DNA of 64,000 nt from Halomonas litopenaei (GCF_017303055.1 NZ_JAEKJT010000003.1:372001-436000), one strand, 5' to 3'; positions 1 to 9,390 are shown, numbered from the stretch's first letter. Translations and numbers: made by a program. The notes: a model not told the origin generated them from the sequence alone.

Positions 1-195
<195 letters not shown>

Positions 196-337
196 TGTGC
201 CCACTCGATACTGCCATGGCCCGGCCCTGTCCTGCGCCCTCTTGCACCGTCCTCAAGCCCGCCTGTGACGGGCGCTGCCTGCCCTCGATGAAGTCCCGCT
301 ATCGACGCGACAGCCCAGCTTCATCTGCGCCCACTGC

Positions 338-1594
338 TTATCTGTATCGAGAGTCTCCCTGTGTCGAGAGTGACCCCGTGTCGATCGATGCTTTCGCATC
401 CGCTGTCTCACCCTTTATCTCCGACGGTGCCTCTATCTCCGACGGTGCCTCGATGTCGGCCTTGCCTGCGCTATCGCCAAAGCGTGCTTCCCAGCGATCG
501 ATAAACTCCTGGCGCCGCACCGGATCAACAAACGCCAGCAAGGACGCCTTGGGCAGAATCGGATACAGCCTCTCCCCGACCTGAGAGCGCAGCCGTGCTG
601 CCGTATAGGGCCCGGTCACGTCGGGGCGAATGCTGAACAGTGGGGTCTGCCCCGCCAGCACATGCTGGCCGGCTCGACTCAACAGAAACTTGACGAAGGT
701 GGCGGCCGCCTGCGGATGGCGGGCGTGACGATGAACGAACGCCAGACGCATCAGCACCAGGGAGTAATCCATGGGCACCTGCACGATGACCTCAGGATGC
801 TCCTGGGCGTAGACCATGGCGTAGGACCCCAACAGGTTGTAGCCCAGCCAATAACGCCCGTCGCTCAGCCCCCGCAACATGTCTCGCGTGCTAGCTTCCA
901 GCTGGGTGTCGACCGCCCCCATCGCCGCCACCAGATCCCAGAAGCGCGAGGAATAGCGTGCATCCTGCTGTGCCAGGGTATAGCCCACACCGCTGTCCAG
1001 CGGTGAGTAGGTCGTCACCCGGCCGGACAACCGCTCTGCCTCGGTTGCCAGCAGGCGGTGCAGGTCACCATGACTCTGGGGTGGCAGCATGTGTCGGGAC
1101 AGGTCGAGTCGATAGGCCATCACCACCGGCTCGAAGGTAAAGGCGAACACCTCATCGCGCCAGCGCGCCCAGGCTGGCCAGCTGTCGACTTCGGCCCCCT
1201 GCAGACGCTGAGCCAGCCCCTGGTTGGCGCGGTCCATCTGCCAGGGCATCGCAGAGCTGATCACCACGTCAGGGGGCTCTGCTCTCCACTCCGCTCTCCA
1301 CTCCGCGCCCCCTGGCTGAGACTCCTCGCTAGGATCGGCCGACGCGGAGCCTGCCACCACACTGCGATCCACCTCAAGCGTCGACCGGTCGATAAAGCTC
1401 AACGGAATCTCCGGATACGCGTCGCGGAAGGCCTCAAGCAGAGGCTCGACCACATCCAGATCAAGAGCGGCCGAGATCACCAGTGGATCCTCCACCGTCG
1501 GCACGCTGTCCTGTGAATCACCACAGCCCGCCAGCGACACTGCCACCAGCGACAGCGCCATCACCCACAGCAGCATGCTTCGCCAAGGCTTCAT
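338..1594 (-). CDS. Lipoprotein solute-binding protein linked to TctDE
   Basis: Predicted periplasmic lipoprotein of 418 residues in the ABC-type extracellular solute-binding protein class. The N terminus is a lipoprotein signal with an LAGC lipobox (Cys24), so it should be anchored in an outer or inner membrane leaflet. The ATG overlaps the tctE stop by 4 bases (ATGA), which fixes the start and makes it the third gene of a tctD-tctE operon. No permease or ATPase gene is nearby, so it may present ligand to the TctE sensor rather than feed an ABC transporter; that is inference. Two short internal duplications are visible: AEWRAEWRAEPP near residue 95 and EIEAPSEIEAPSEIKG near the C terminus. 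The last 20 residues are encoded by a repeat-like stretch (342-385). Confidence 0.8.
   Translation of the reverse strand: MKPWRSMLLWVMALSLVAVSLAGCGDSQDSVPTVEDPLVISAALDLDVVEPLLEAFRDAYPEIPLSFIDRSTLEVDRSVVAGSASADPSEESQPGGAEWRAEWRAEPPDVVISSAMPWQMDRANQGLAQRLQGAEVDSWPAWARWRDEVFAFTFEPVVMAYRLDLSRHMLPPQSHGDLHRLLATEAERLSGRVTTYSPLDSGVGYTLAQQDARYSSRFWDLVAAMGAVDTQLEASTRDMLRGLSDGRYWLGYNLLGSYAMVYAQEHPEVIVQVPMDYSLVLMRLAFVHRHARHPQAAATFVKFLLSRAGQHVLAGQTPLFSIRPDVTGPYTAARLRSQVGERLYPILPKASLLAFVDPVRRQEFIDRWEARFGDSAGKADIEAPSEIEAPSEIKGETADAKASIDTGSLSTQGDSRYR
342..385. repeat. Degenerate CTGTRTCGAGAG repeats inside the 3' end of the solute-binding gene
   Basis: CTGTATCGAGAG (342-353), CTGTGTCGAGAG (359-370) and CGTGTCGAT (377-385) are spaced 17-18 bases apart. 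They encode the terminal SIDTGSLSTQGDSRYR of the lipoprotein. The motif resembles the tandem repeat at 24193-24256 and part of 13385-13438. Confidence 0.5.
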
Positions 1595-3072
1595 GCCTGC
1601 CCCCCTACTGGCACGTCGCTCTTCTCTTCTGACGCCGCTGTCAGCGGAGCCTGTTGCATCTCGTCGTCGGCCAGCGGCAGCGACAGTGTCACCCTCAACC
1701 CCTGGGGCTGGCAGTGCGCGAAGGACAGCGTTGCCCCCATTCGGCGGGCCGTGGTCTCGACGATGGCGAGTCCCAGACCTGAACCAGCGGTGTCCTGGCG
1801 CCCCGCCCGCTGGAACGGCTGGCCGAGGGTAGCCAGCGCCATGTCGCTGACGCCCGGGCCATTGTCCACCACTGACACCTGAACACGCCGAGATGCCAAG
1901 TCCCTGGACGAGGTCTCTCGTTCCATCATCACCGTTATCGCGCTCCCTGCCGGGGTATAGCGCAGCGCATTGTCGATCAGATTGCCCAGCGCTTCTCGCA
2001 GCGCCCAACCCTCGACGCGCACCAGCACAGGCCCGGCGGGCACCTCGCCCAGCCCCAGGTCGTGATCCCGGGCCTGGTCTCGCCCCGCCCAGTCCAGCGC
2101 AACATCGCGCACCAGCGCGGTCAGCTCCAGCGCCGGGCATCCCTGATCCTGGTCAAGGTGCCTAAGGCGCGCCAACGACAGCAACTGTCCCGCCAGGCGA
2201 CTGGTATCGTCGACCCGCTGGTGCACCCGTACCAGCGCATCGCGCCAGTGCTCTGGGGAATGACTGCGAAGCCCGAGTTCACAGGTGGTCTTCAACCCGG
2301 CCAATGGGGTCTTCAACTGGTGGCTGGCATCGGCGGTAAAACGCAGCAGATCTTCCCGTCCCTGGCGCTGACGGGCAAACAGGTGATCCAGGGCCTGGAC
2401 CAATTCGTGCAGCTCCTGGGGCACCTTGGCCGACAATGGCCGAAAGTCATCGGCACTACGCGACCTGAGCTGTCGTCGCAATCGTCGCAGCGGCAGCAGC
2501 ACTGCGCGCACGGTTAGCCCCATCAGCGCGCTGGTCATCAGCACCATGGCCACAAACCGCGACAGGGAGCCGCGGAACAGCGCCCAGGCGAGCGCCTTGC
2601 GGCCTTCCAGGGTGTGACCGACCCAGACCTGTACCGGCAGCTGACTGACCCAACCCGCCGAGGCCACCCGCTGCCCATGGACCCGCAGATCACCCCGGGA
2701 GGTCATCAAGTCGCGGGACAGGCCACCGGCATCCAGCCTGTCCTGCCAGGCGGAGGGGATCACCACCGGCCAGTTGCGCGACAATACGCCGCCGTCCTCG
2801 TCGAGCACTGCATAGAACACGCGATCCTGACTGTCGGTGGAGAGTATCTGCAGCGCCGCTTCGGGCACCACCACATGGGGCACCCCCTCTCGCCAGCGAA
2901 CCGCTTCCGCAATCGTCAGTGCAGCCGCCTGCAATTGGGCATCGAAGGCGCGATTCGCCGCGCGCTGGCTGCTGATCCAGGCCTCCGCCATCAACGCCAG
3001 GCCCAACAGCAACACGGTGACCGACAACCACCCGAGCAACTGCCGTTTCAGCGAGCTCCCGAGGGTGATCAC
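1591..3072 (-). CDS. tctE: Sensor histidine kinase TctE
   Basis: Inner-membrane sensor kinase of 493 residues, partner of TctD. It has TM1 at about residues 12-32, a periplasmic sensor region, and TM2 at about 170-195. The dimerisation/phosphoacceptor motif ADASHQLKTPLAG carries His251. The ATPase has N box NLIDNA (about 364-369), G1 DNGPGV and G2 GSGLGLAI. Start is GTG at 3072; the nearby ATGs at 3077 and 3085 are out of frame. It lies 34 bases after tctD and overlaps the downstream lipoprotein gene by 4 bases. In the known Tct systems TctDE senses tricarboxylates and induces the divergent tctCBA transporter; the ligand here is inferred from context. Confidence 0.9.
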   Translation of the reverse strand: MITLGSSLKRQLLGWLSVTVLLLGLALMAEAWISSQRAANRAFDAQLQAAALTIAEAVRWREGVPHVVVPEAALQILSTDSQDRVFYAVLDEDGGVLSRNWPVVIPSAWQDRLDAGGLSRDLMTSRGDLRVHGQRVASAGWVSQLPVQVWVGHTLEGRKALAWALFRGSLSRFVAMVLMTSALMGLTVRAVLLPLRRLRRQLRSRSADDFRPLSAKVPQELHELVQALDHLFARQRQGREDLLRFTADASHQLKTPLAGLKTTCELGLRSHSPEHWRDALVRVHQRVDDTSRLAGQLLSLARLRHLDQDQGCPALELTALVRDVALDWAGRDQARDHDLGLGEVPAGPVLVRVEGWALREALGNLIDNALRYTPAGSAITVMMERETSSRDLASRRVQVSVVDNGPGVSDMALATLGQPFQRAGRQDTAGSGLGLAIVETTARRMGATLSFAHCQPQGLRVTLSLPLADDEMQQAPLTAASEEKSDVPVGGQA

Positions 3073-3106
3073 AGCATCGCTCCATGGCTAGACTGTCGAG
3101 ACGACA

Positions 3107-3772
3107 TCACGCGTCATCTTCCAGACGATATCCCAGCCCCCGAAACGTGCGAATCCGCAGTCCAGAGTCCTTGAGCCGCTTGCGCAGACGGCTGACATAG
3201 ACCTCAAGGGCATTGGAGCCGACCTCACCAAAACCAAACAGACGCCCTTCCAGGGTTTCCCGCGGGGCAATGGCCCCGGCATGCAGCAGCAGGCTCTCGA
3301 CCAACAGCAATTCGCGATGAGGCAGGGCCATGGGCTCACCGAACAGGCTGGCGGCACCGCTGGCCGGGTCGAAGGTCAGTGGGCCAAGGCTCAGGCGGTT
3401 ATCGGCACGTTGCTGGCTGCGCCGCAGCAAGGCGCGCACGCGCGCTTCCAGCTCGGCCAATTGAAAGGGCTTGGCCAGGTAGTCGTCGGCCCCCAGGTCG
3501 AGTCCCCTGACTCGGTCATCGAGAGCATCCCTGGCCGTCAGCAGGATGACCGGCGTGCGATCGCCGCCATCACGCATCTCGGCCAGCAGCGACAGGCCAT
3601 CACCGTCAGGCAGCCCGATATCGAGCAGCACCAGGTCGACGCCACCCTGGCGTAACGCTGAGCGCGCGGCGGCACGGGTCGACAGCACCTCGACAGTGTT
3701 GCCAAGCGGTGTCAGGGCCTCCACCAAGGAGCGGCTGATGAGGGCATCATCTTCAACGACGAGAAGGCGCAT
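3107..3772 (-). CDS. tctD: OmpR-family response regulator TctD
   Basis: A 221-residue DNA-binding response regulator. The receiver domain has the acidic pair ED at residues 7-8, the phosphoacceptor Asp51 in LLDIGLPDGDG, and the conserved KPF motif after DDYLA. The C-terminal half is a winged helix ending in the typical YVSRLRKRL and RGLGYRL segments. It is the first gene of the tctD-tctE-lipoprotein operon and is divergent from tctC. No strong ribosome binding site is visible before the ATG. Expected role is activation of tctCBA across the 220-base intergenic region. Confidence 0.92.
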   Translation of the reverse strand: MRLLVVEDDALISRSLVEALTPLGNTVEVLSTRAAARSALRQGGVDLVLLDIGLPDGDGLSLLAEMRDGGDRTPVILLTARDALDDRVRGLDLGADDYLAKPFQLAELEARVRALLRRSQQRADNRLSLGPLTFDPASGAASLFGEPMALPHRELLLVESLLLHAGAIAPRETLEGRLFGFGEVGSNALEVYVSRLRKRLKDSGLRIRTFRGLGYRLEDDA

Positions 3773-3992
3773 GAGACTAATGTCTTATCCGTAAATCAGG
3801 TGGATGACAGGTTGATGAAAGCTAGAAGGCCTAGCATCCGCTGGGCTGACGATACGCGCCGTATGCTTCGCTCCGGTTGGCCAGTGCTGCACGCCACTAT
3901 CTTGCGCTAGCTTGCGCCAGCGCCGTGCCAGGCGCCGTCGGCAACACCAATCACTTTCGTCGACTCATAATAATATCTGATCAGGAGTACGC
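3773..3992. promoter_or_regulatory. Divergent tctD/tctC control region with inverted repeats
   Basis: This gap holds both promoters. Two candidate operators are GCTAG-N5-CTAGC (3821-3835) and ATACG-CGC-CGTAT (3852-3864). An AT-rich stretch with CATAATAAT (about 3966-3974) precedes tctC and may contain its -10. The ribosome binding site AGGAG (3983-3987) sits 5 bases before the tctC ATG. Confidence 0.4.
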
Positions 3993-4976
3993 ATGAAGAC
4001 TACCATAGCCCTTCCCGCAGGCCTTGCTGCACTGCTGCTGGGTGCCAGCCTGACGACCGGCACGGCCCAGGCTTCCGACGACGCCGAGTGCATCGCTCCG
4101 GCCAAGCCCGGCGGCGGCTACGATCTGACCTGCCGTCTGGCCGCCAATGGCCTGCTCGAGACGGGGCTGATCGAAGACCCGATGCTGGTGACCTACATGC
4201 CCGGCGGCATCGGCGCGGTAGCCTACAACCACGTCAACGGCGTGCGTACCGATGACCCCAACCTGATCGTTGCTGCCAGCACAGGCGCCGCCGTCAACCT
4301 GGCGCTGGGCAAGTTTGGCCAGTATGACGCCAGCGAAGTGCGCTGGGTCGGCGCGCTCGGCGTCGACTACGGTGCCATCGTGGTCAAGGCCGATGCTCCC
4401 TGGCAGAACCTGGAAGAGCTGATGACCGCGCTGCAGGAAGATCCGACCCAGGTCGCCTTCGGTGCCGGCGGCAGTGTCGGCAGCCAGGACTGGATGAAGG
4501 CAGCCCTCACCGCCAAGTCCGCAGACGTCGACCCCAGAAGCCTTCGCTACGTGGCCTTCGAAGGCGGCGGCGAAGCCCTGGCGGCTCTGCTTGGCAATCA
4601 CATCCAGGTCTTCACCGGTGACCTCTCCGAGCTCAAGTCGCAGCTGGAAAGCGGTGATATCCGAGTCCTGGCCGCATTGGCCGAAGAGCGCGTCGAGGGC
4701 CCCTACGCCGACATCCCCACCGCCGCGGAACAGGGCTATGACGTCGAGTGGCCGATCTGGCGCGGCTACTACATGGGCCCCGAGGTCAGCGATGAGGCTT
4801 ACCAGGCCTGGGTCGAGAAGTTCGAACAGCTGGCCGAGAACGACACCTTCGCCGAGCTGCGGGAAGCTCGTGGCCTGTTCCCCATGGCGCTGTTCGGAGA
4901 TGACTTCGACGGCTACGTGAAGGATCAGGTTGCGGAGTTCAAGCAGCTGGCCGCTGATGTGGGTCTGACACAATGA
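3993..4976 (+). CDS. tctC: Tripartite tricarboxylate transporter substrate-binding protein TctC
   Basis: Periplasmic binding protein of 327 residues for a TTT-family (TctABC) transporter of citrate or a related carboxylate. A Sec signal peptide ends at about Ala27 (TAQA before SDDAE). The mature start ECIAPAKPGGGYDLTCR is the family's ligand-binding first loop. The conserved AFGAGGSVGSQDW region and the later DIPTAAEQGYD segment are also typical. Length is close to the usual 320-330. The start has a good AGGAG site, and the stop overlaps the tctB start by 4 bases. The actual substrate cannot be read from sequence. Confidence 0.93.
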   Translation: MKTTIALPAGLAALLLGASLTTGTAQASDDAECIAPAKPGGGYDLTCRLAANGLLETGLIEDPMLVTYMPGGIGAVAYNHVNGVRTDDPNLIVAASTGAAVNLALGKFGQYDASEVRWVGALGVDYGAIVVKADAPWQNLEELMTALQEDPTQVAFGAGGSVGSQDWMKAALTAKSADVDPRSLRYVAFEGGGEALAALLGNHIQVFTGDLSELKSQLESGDIRVLAALAEERVEGPYADIPTAAEQGYDVEWPIWRGYYMGPEVSDEAYQAWVEKFEQLAENDTFAELREARGLFPMALFGDDFDGYVKDQVAEFKQLAADVGLTQ

Positions 4977-5407
4977 GTCTTGCCGCCGACCGCTGTCTGG
5001 GGATTGCCCTGATGGGGTTGGCGGCGTTTACCGCCGTCAACGCCCTGTCCCTCGAGGTGCCGTTCAGCTACGACCCCGTCGGCCCCAAGGCCTTTCCTCT
5101 GGGGCTCTCGATCCTGCTGGGCCTGCTGTCTGTGGTGCTGGTGATTCGTCCCGGCGAGAACGGCCACTGGCCGGACAAGCGCCTGGCGCTGCGCCTGATC
5201 GGCGTCCTGGCCCTGCTGCTGGTCTACGCCTTGCTGTTCCCGCGCCTTGGTTTTGCCATCAGCTCGATGCTGGTGATCGCCGCCCTCGCCCGGCTGTTCG
5301 AGGCAAGCTGGCCCAAGGCCATTGCCACCGGTGTGCTGATGGCCTTCGGCGGCCAGTGGCTGTTCACCCATGGCCTTGGCATCACCCTGCCCGGCCTGCC
5401 CTGGTAA
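4973..5407 (+). CDS. tctB: Tripartite tricarboxylate transporter small membrane subunit TctB
   Basis: Small integral membrane protein of 144 residues (DUF1468/TctB type) with about four hydrophobic segments, at roughly residues 8-25, 38-58, 70-90 and 100-140. The FSYDPVGPKAFPLG segment near residue 31 is the conserved periplasmic motif of the family. It overlaps tctC by 4 bases (ATGA) and is followed 42 bases later by tctA. It forms the transporter membrane complex with TctA. Confidence 0.92.
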   Translation: MSLAADRCLGIALMGLAAFTAVNALSLEVPFSYDPVGPKAFPLGLSILLGLLSVVLVIRPGENGHWPDKRLALRLIGVLALLLVYALLFPRLGFAISSMLVIAALARLFEASWPKAIATGVLMAFGGQWLFTHGLGITLPGLPW

Positions 5408-5449
5408 GCCAGGCCACCGACGCGACCGCTTTCTGCTCAAGGTATCCCC

Positions 5450-6955
5450 ATGTTCGACTTCCTTATCGAAGGCTTCGGCGTTGCCCTGACGCCACTCAAC
5501 CTTGGCCTGGCCTTTCTTGGCGCCCTGCTGGGCACCCTGTTCGGGGCTTTGCCGGGGATCGGACCGATCAACGGTATCGCCATCCTGATGCCGCTGGCCT
5601 ACACCCTGGGCCTGCCGGCCGAGTCCGCACTGATTCTGCTGGCGGGTATCTACACCGGCGCCGAATATGGCGGCCGGATGTCCAGCATTCTGCTCAACGT
5701 GCCGGGCGATGCCGGCGCCGTCATGACCACCCTGGACGGCCACCCGCTGGCCAAGAAAGGCCTAGCCGGCCCGGCTCTCGGCCTGTCTGCCGTGGCTTCC
5801 TTCATCGGCGCCACCATCGCCATCATCGGCCTGACCCTGTTTGCCCCGCTACTGGCCCGGGTAGCGGTGATGTTCGGTCCCGCTGAATTCTTCGCCCTGA
5901 TGGTGTTCGCCTTCTCTTCCATGTCCGTCATGATGGGCAAGGATCCGATCAAGACCGCCATCGGCGCCGTGCTGGGCGTACTGATCGGCACCGTTGGCGT
6001 CGACTCCGGTACCGGCGTCATGCGCTACACCTTCGGCATGCCGGAGCTCTACGATGGCATCGACTTTGTGGTGATGATCATCGGCCTGTTCGCCATCAGC
6101 GAAATTCTGCTGATGCTGGAACACGCCCATCGCAAGGACGTGGACAACGAGCTGCCACCGCTGGGACGCGTGTTCGTCAGCCTCAAGGAAGTGCTGGCCT
6201 GCAAGGGCACCATGCTGCGCTCAGGGGTGCTGGGTTTCATCATCGGGGTGTTGCCAGGTACCGGTGCCTCGGTCGCTGGTGCCGTCTCCTACACCACCGA
6301 AAAGCGCCTGGTCGACAAGGACAACACCTTTGGCACCGGTGACATGCGCGGCCTGGCCGCCCCCGAGGCCGCCAACAACGCCTCTGCCGCCGGTTCGTTC
6401 GTGCCCATGCTGACCCTTGGCATTCCCGGCTCCGGCACCACCGCCGTGTTGCTCGGCGCCCTGATGCTCTACAACATCACGCCGGGCCCGATGATGTTCT
6501 CGCAGAACCCGGAAGTGGCCGGTGGTCTGATTGCGTCACTGTATATTGGCAACCTGGTGCTGCTGGCTCTCAACCTGCCCCTGGCCGGGGTGTTCGCCAA
6601 GGTGCTGACGATCCCCCGTTGGGTACTGGTGCCCGCCATCGCCGTGCTATCCTTCGTCGGGGTCTATCAGCTGCATTCCGACCTGACCGCCATCTACCTG
6701 ATGCTGATCATCGGCGTGTTCGGCTACCTGCTGCGCAAGCTGGGCTTCTCGCTGGCCCCGGTCATTCTCGGCTATGTGCTGGGCGGCTTGATGGAAGAGA
6801 ACCTGCGCCGTGCTCTGGCGATCAGCGGAGGCGATACCTCCATCCTGTGGCAGTCCGGCATCTCGCTGGGACTGTGGATCGCCGCCATCGCGCTGCTGGT
6901 GCTGCCGTGGCTGGTGCCGATGTTGCTGAAACGGCGTCCGTCAGCACAGTCTTGA
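5450..6955 (+). CDS. tctA: Tripartite tricarboxylate transporter large membrane subunit TctA
   Basis: The main 501-residue permease of the TTT system, with about 10-12 membrane segments. The N-terminal repeat has GALPGIGPINGIAILMPL and the second has GVLPGTGASVAGAVSY, the paired Gly/Pro-rich motifs of TctA. ELTTPG-type sequence is represented by TLGIPGSGTTAVLLGAL. Length is the normal 495-505. It closes the tctCBA operon; a GC-rich hairpin follows directly. Confidence 0.95.
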   Translation: MFDFLIEGFGVALTPLNLGLAFLGALLGTLFGALPGIGPINGIAILMPLAYTLGLPAESALILLAGIYTGAEYGGRMSSILLNVPGDAGAVMTTLDGHPLAKKGLAGPALGLSAVASFIGATIAIIGLTLFAPLLARVAVMFGPAEFFALMVFAFSSMSVMMGKDPIKTAIGAVLGVLIGTVGVDSGTGVMRYTFGMPELYDGIDFVVMIIGLFAISEILLMLEHAHRKDVDNELPPLGRVFVSLKEVLACKGTMLRSGVLGFIIGVLPGTGASVAGAVSYTTEKRLVDKDNTFGTGDMRGLAAPEAANNASAAGSFVPMLTLGIPGSGTTAVLLGALMLYNITPGPMMFSQNPEVAGGLIASLYIGNLVLLALNLPLAGVFAKVLTIPRWVLVPAIAVLSFVGVYQLHSDLTAIYLMLIIGVFGYLLRKLGFSLAPVILGYVLGGLMEENLRRALAISGGDTSILWQSGISLGLWIAAIALLVLPWLVPMLLKRRPSAQS

Positions 6956-6965
6956 CGCTATCCCT

Positions 6966-6994
6966 GCGCGGCGCCTGATGGCGCCGCGCGCCGT
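6966..6994 (+). terminator. Hairpin terminator after tctA
   Basis: A perfect 10-base stem, GCGCGGCGCC / GGCGCCGCGC (6966-6975 and 6980-6989), has a TGAT loop. It starts 11 bases after the tctA stop. The following T run is weak (GCCGTTT). Confidence 0.6.
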
Positions 6995-7097
6995 TTATCC
7001 ACGACCCACATCGACGGCCATCTGAACCGATCGACCACTATCCCCGATATCGTTACTTACCCACGACCCACTGCCGGTCGCCCTGCCAGGAGACGCC

Positions 7098-8168
7098 ATG
7101 CCCGCCATTCCCTCTTCTCTTCCCTCCGGCGCCTGGCGATTCCTTCCCACCCTGGCCCTGGGCTCGGTGGGCGGCTACCTGGCCTACCTCATCGATCTGC
7201 CGCTCCCGTGGCTGCTGGGGGCGCTGATCACCACCACCCTGATCAGCCTGACCGGCATCAAGCTGGGTTCCCCCGGGCGCCTGCGCAAGGGGGTTCTGGT
7301 GGTGATCGGCGTCATGCTGGGTTCGGCCTTCACCCCGGAGCTTTCAGGCGATCTCTCGGACTGGCTGGCCAGTGCCGCCATCATGCTCGCTGCCACGGCA
7401 GTGATGATGGTGGTCGCGGTCGCCTTCAGCTACAAGGTGGCGGGGCACTCGCTGGACACGGCCTTGTATGCTGGAGCCCCTGGTGGACTGTCGGCGCTGC
7501 TGATGATGGCCCATGAGTCCGGCGCGGATCTCAAGGCAGTGGGCATCACCCACGCCGTGCGCATCCTGGTGCTGCTGCTGGCGATTCCTCCTATCCTCAC
7601 CATCATGGGCCATGTGGATCTGGCCGGCGCCAGCAACGGGCCCACCCGCTGGAGTGAACTACCCACCCTGAGCGGAACCGCGTGGCTGGTGGCAGCGGCG
7701 GCTCTGGGCGCACTGGTAGGCAAGGTCCTGCGCCTGCCCAACGCCCTGCTGTTCGGCCCCGCCCTGGTGTCGTCGATACTGCACTTCTCAGGCATGACCC
7801 ACGCGGTGCTTCCGCCTGCGTTGATCGCCCTGGCCCAGGTCGTCATCGGCACCTCGGTCGGCGTGCGCTTCGTCGGGGTCGCGCTGTCGGAGATGGCCAG
7901 GCATCTGGGGCTGGCCGTGGTGCAGGCGCTGATTCTGGTGATTCTGGCGGTCATCGCCGCCTGGGTCGGCCAGGCCCTGACCGGCATGTCCGTCGCCGCG
8001 GCCCTGCTGGCCTACATGCCGGGTGGCGCGCCAGAGCTGAGCCTGGTGGCACTATCGCTCAACATCGAGCCGGCGTTCGTCACCTCCCACCATCTATTGC
8101 GCATCACCGTGCTGCTGATCGCCCTGCCGCCGCTGGTGACATGGGCCCACCGGCGACTCAAGCGCTAG
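7098..8168 (+). CDS. AbrB-family integral membrane protein
   Basis: A 356-residue hydrophobic protein of the AbrB/'ammonia monooxygenase-like' membrane family, which is unrelated to the AbrB DNA-binding domain. It has about 9-10 membrane segments in two similar halves. The motifs LPWLLGAL near residue 38, GAPGGLSALLMMAHESGAD in the middle and AYMPGGAPELSLVAL near residue 310 are the repeated PGG signatures. A strong site (CAGGAGACGCC) precedes the ATG. It follows tctA on the same strand, 142 bases away, with a hairpin between. Genes of this family often sit beside tctCBA or TRAP transporters, but their biochemical role is not settled. Confidence 0.85.
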   Translation: MPAIPSSLPSGAWRFLPTLALGSVGGYLAYLIDLPLPWLLGALITTTLISLTGIKLGSPGRLRKGVLVVIGVMLGSAFTPELSGDLSDWLASAAIMLAATAVMMVVAVAFSYKVAGHSLDTALYAGAPGGLSALLMMAHESGADLKAVGITHAVRILVLLLAIPPILTIMGHVDLAGASNGPTRWSELPTLSGTAWLVAAAALGALVGKVLRLPNALLFGPALVSSILHFSGMTHAVLPPALIALAQVVIGTSVGVRFVGVALSEMARHLGLAVVQALILVILAVIAAWVGQALTGMSVAAALLAYMPGGAPELSLVALSLNIEPAFVTSHHLLRITVLLIALPPLVTWAHRRLKR

Positions 8169-8192
8169 GCTTTGTCCCTCGCCGCCTGCGAC

Positions 8193-9320
8193 TCATGCAT
8201 TGGCGCTGAGAAAGTCCATCAAGCGCGGGAACACGTCTCGGTCGACCCGCGCCCCCATGAACACGTCCTGGTGGCCATAGCCCTCGACAACTTCCAGGCG
8301 GTGGCGACCAGGCGCCGCCTTCTCCAGTGCGCGGTGGCAGTGCAGATTGCTGTCGCTGAAGACTCGGTTATCGCGGCCGGTAAGCAGCAGGCATGGCGTC
8401 TCGATGCGCTCTGCGGCGACCAGGTAGTCATCGGGCAAGACGTCATACTCGGGCGCCTTGCGCATTCTCACGGTGCGATGCCCTCGGCGCAGCATCTTCA
8501 TGACGTGACGGTGATAGTTGAGCCCTACCGGGCCATACAGGTCTCCACCTCGCCGGTGGGTGCGCTCGTCCAGGTTGTGATGGTGATATAGCGCCGGCCA
8601 GCCGGTGCCCCACATCAGCGACAGCATATGGCAGGCAGGCACGTCGCACTCCCGGTGAAACAGCGAGACGCCCTTCGACAGCAGCTTGCCCAGGGTCAGG
8701 CGAGGGTCGTCGCTCCAGCGCGGGCTGACATAAGGCTGCTGCAGGATGCGCTCAACGATAAAGGGAAACACGTGGCCCTTGACCATCGACCAGCGTGGCA
8801 CGTGGGGCGTCAACGCCACACTGTTGAGCACGCAGGAGCGAATCCCCCGGATGGTGCCACCAAACAGAGCCATGGCGACACTCATCGACCCCAGGCAATG
8901 AGCAATGACATGCAGCTGCAGCTCATCCCCGGCGGGATCGCCGGTCAGGCGACGAATCGCCGCCACCGCTGCCGGTATGTCATACACCGCGCAGTCATCC
9001 AGAGAATAGCGGCTGGGCTGCAAGTTGTAGGGGTGGCGGTTGCTCATGCGGAAATCCAGCGTCCACACCTCGTCGACCCCTTCGTCCAGCAGAAAGCTTA
9101 CCAGGTTGCGGTGTTCGGGCTGGATGAACATGTCGCTTGATGTCGTCAGCCCATGCACGATCATGACCGCCCGGCGCCCTTTGGCGCAGGAACTGGAACC
9201 GCGACTACGGACAAAACGCAGCAACGACAGCCCCAGACCGTCACCGGTGCAGAAGCCATGCTGGCTGATCTCGGCATCGGTCACGCCTTCCAGGGTGTGC
9301 AGTGCGATTTCCCGGACCAT
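8193..9320 (-). CDS. Alpha/beta hydrolase with apparent Cys nucleophile
   Basis: A 375-residue alpha/beta-fold hydrolase. The oxyanion strand VMIVHGLTTSS is at about residue 52. The nucleophile elbow reads AHCLGS (140-145), so the nucleophile position is Cys142 rather than the usual Ser. A late GYGHQD supplies the candidate catalytic His. A good site (GAGAGGTG) precedes the ATG. It is the last gene of a minus-strand operon, 70 bases after the GMC flavoprotein. Related domains occur together with cholesterol-oxidase-like flavoproteins, which suggests hydrolysis of a lipid or sterol-type ester or thioester; the substrate is unknown. Confidence 0.75.
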   Translation of the reverse strand: MVREIALHTLEGVTDAEISQHGFCTGDGLGLSLLRFVRSRGSSSCAKGRRAVMIVHGLTTSSDMFIQPEHRNLVSFLLDEGVDEVWTLDFRMSNRHPYNLQPSRYSLDDCAVYDIPAAVAAIRRLTGDPAGDELQLHVIAHCLGSMSVAMALFGGTIRGIRSCVLNSVALTPHVPRWSMVKGHVFPFIVERILQQPYVSPRWSDDPRLTLGKLLSKGVSLFHRECDVPACHMLSLMWGTGWPALYHHHNLDERTHRRGGDLYGPVGLNYHRHVMKMLRRGHRTVRMRKAPEYDVLPDDYLVAAERIETPCLLLTGRDNRVFSDSNLHCHRALEKAAPGRHRLEVVEGYGHQDVFMGARVDRDVFPRLMDFLSANA

Positions 9321-9390
9321 GGGGTCACCTCTCTATCATCGACCCTGCCGCCACCGAAGAGCCTCATCCTGCCCAGGCAGCAATGTCTTC

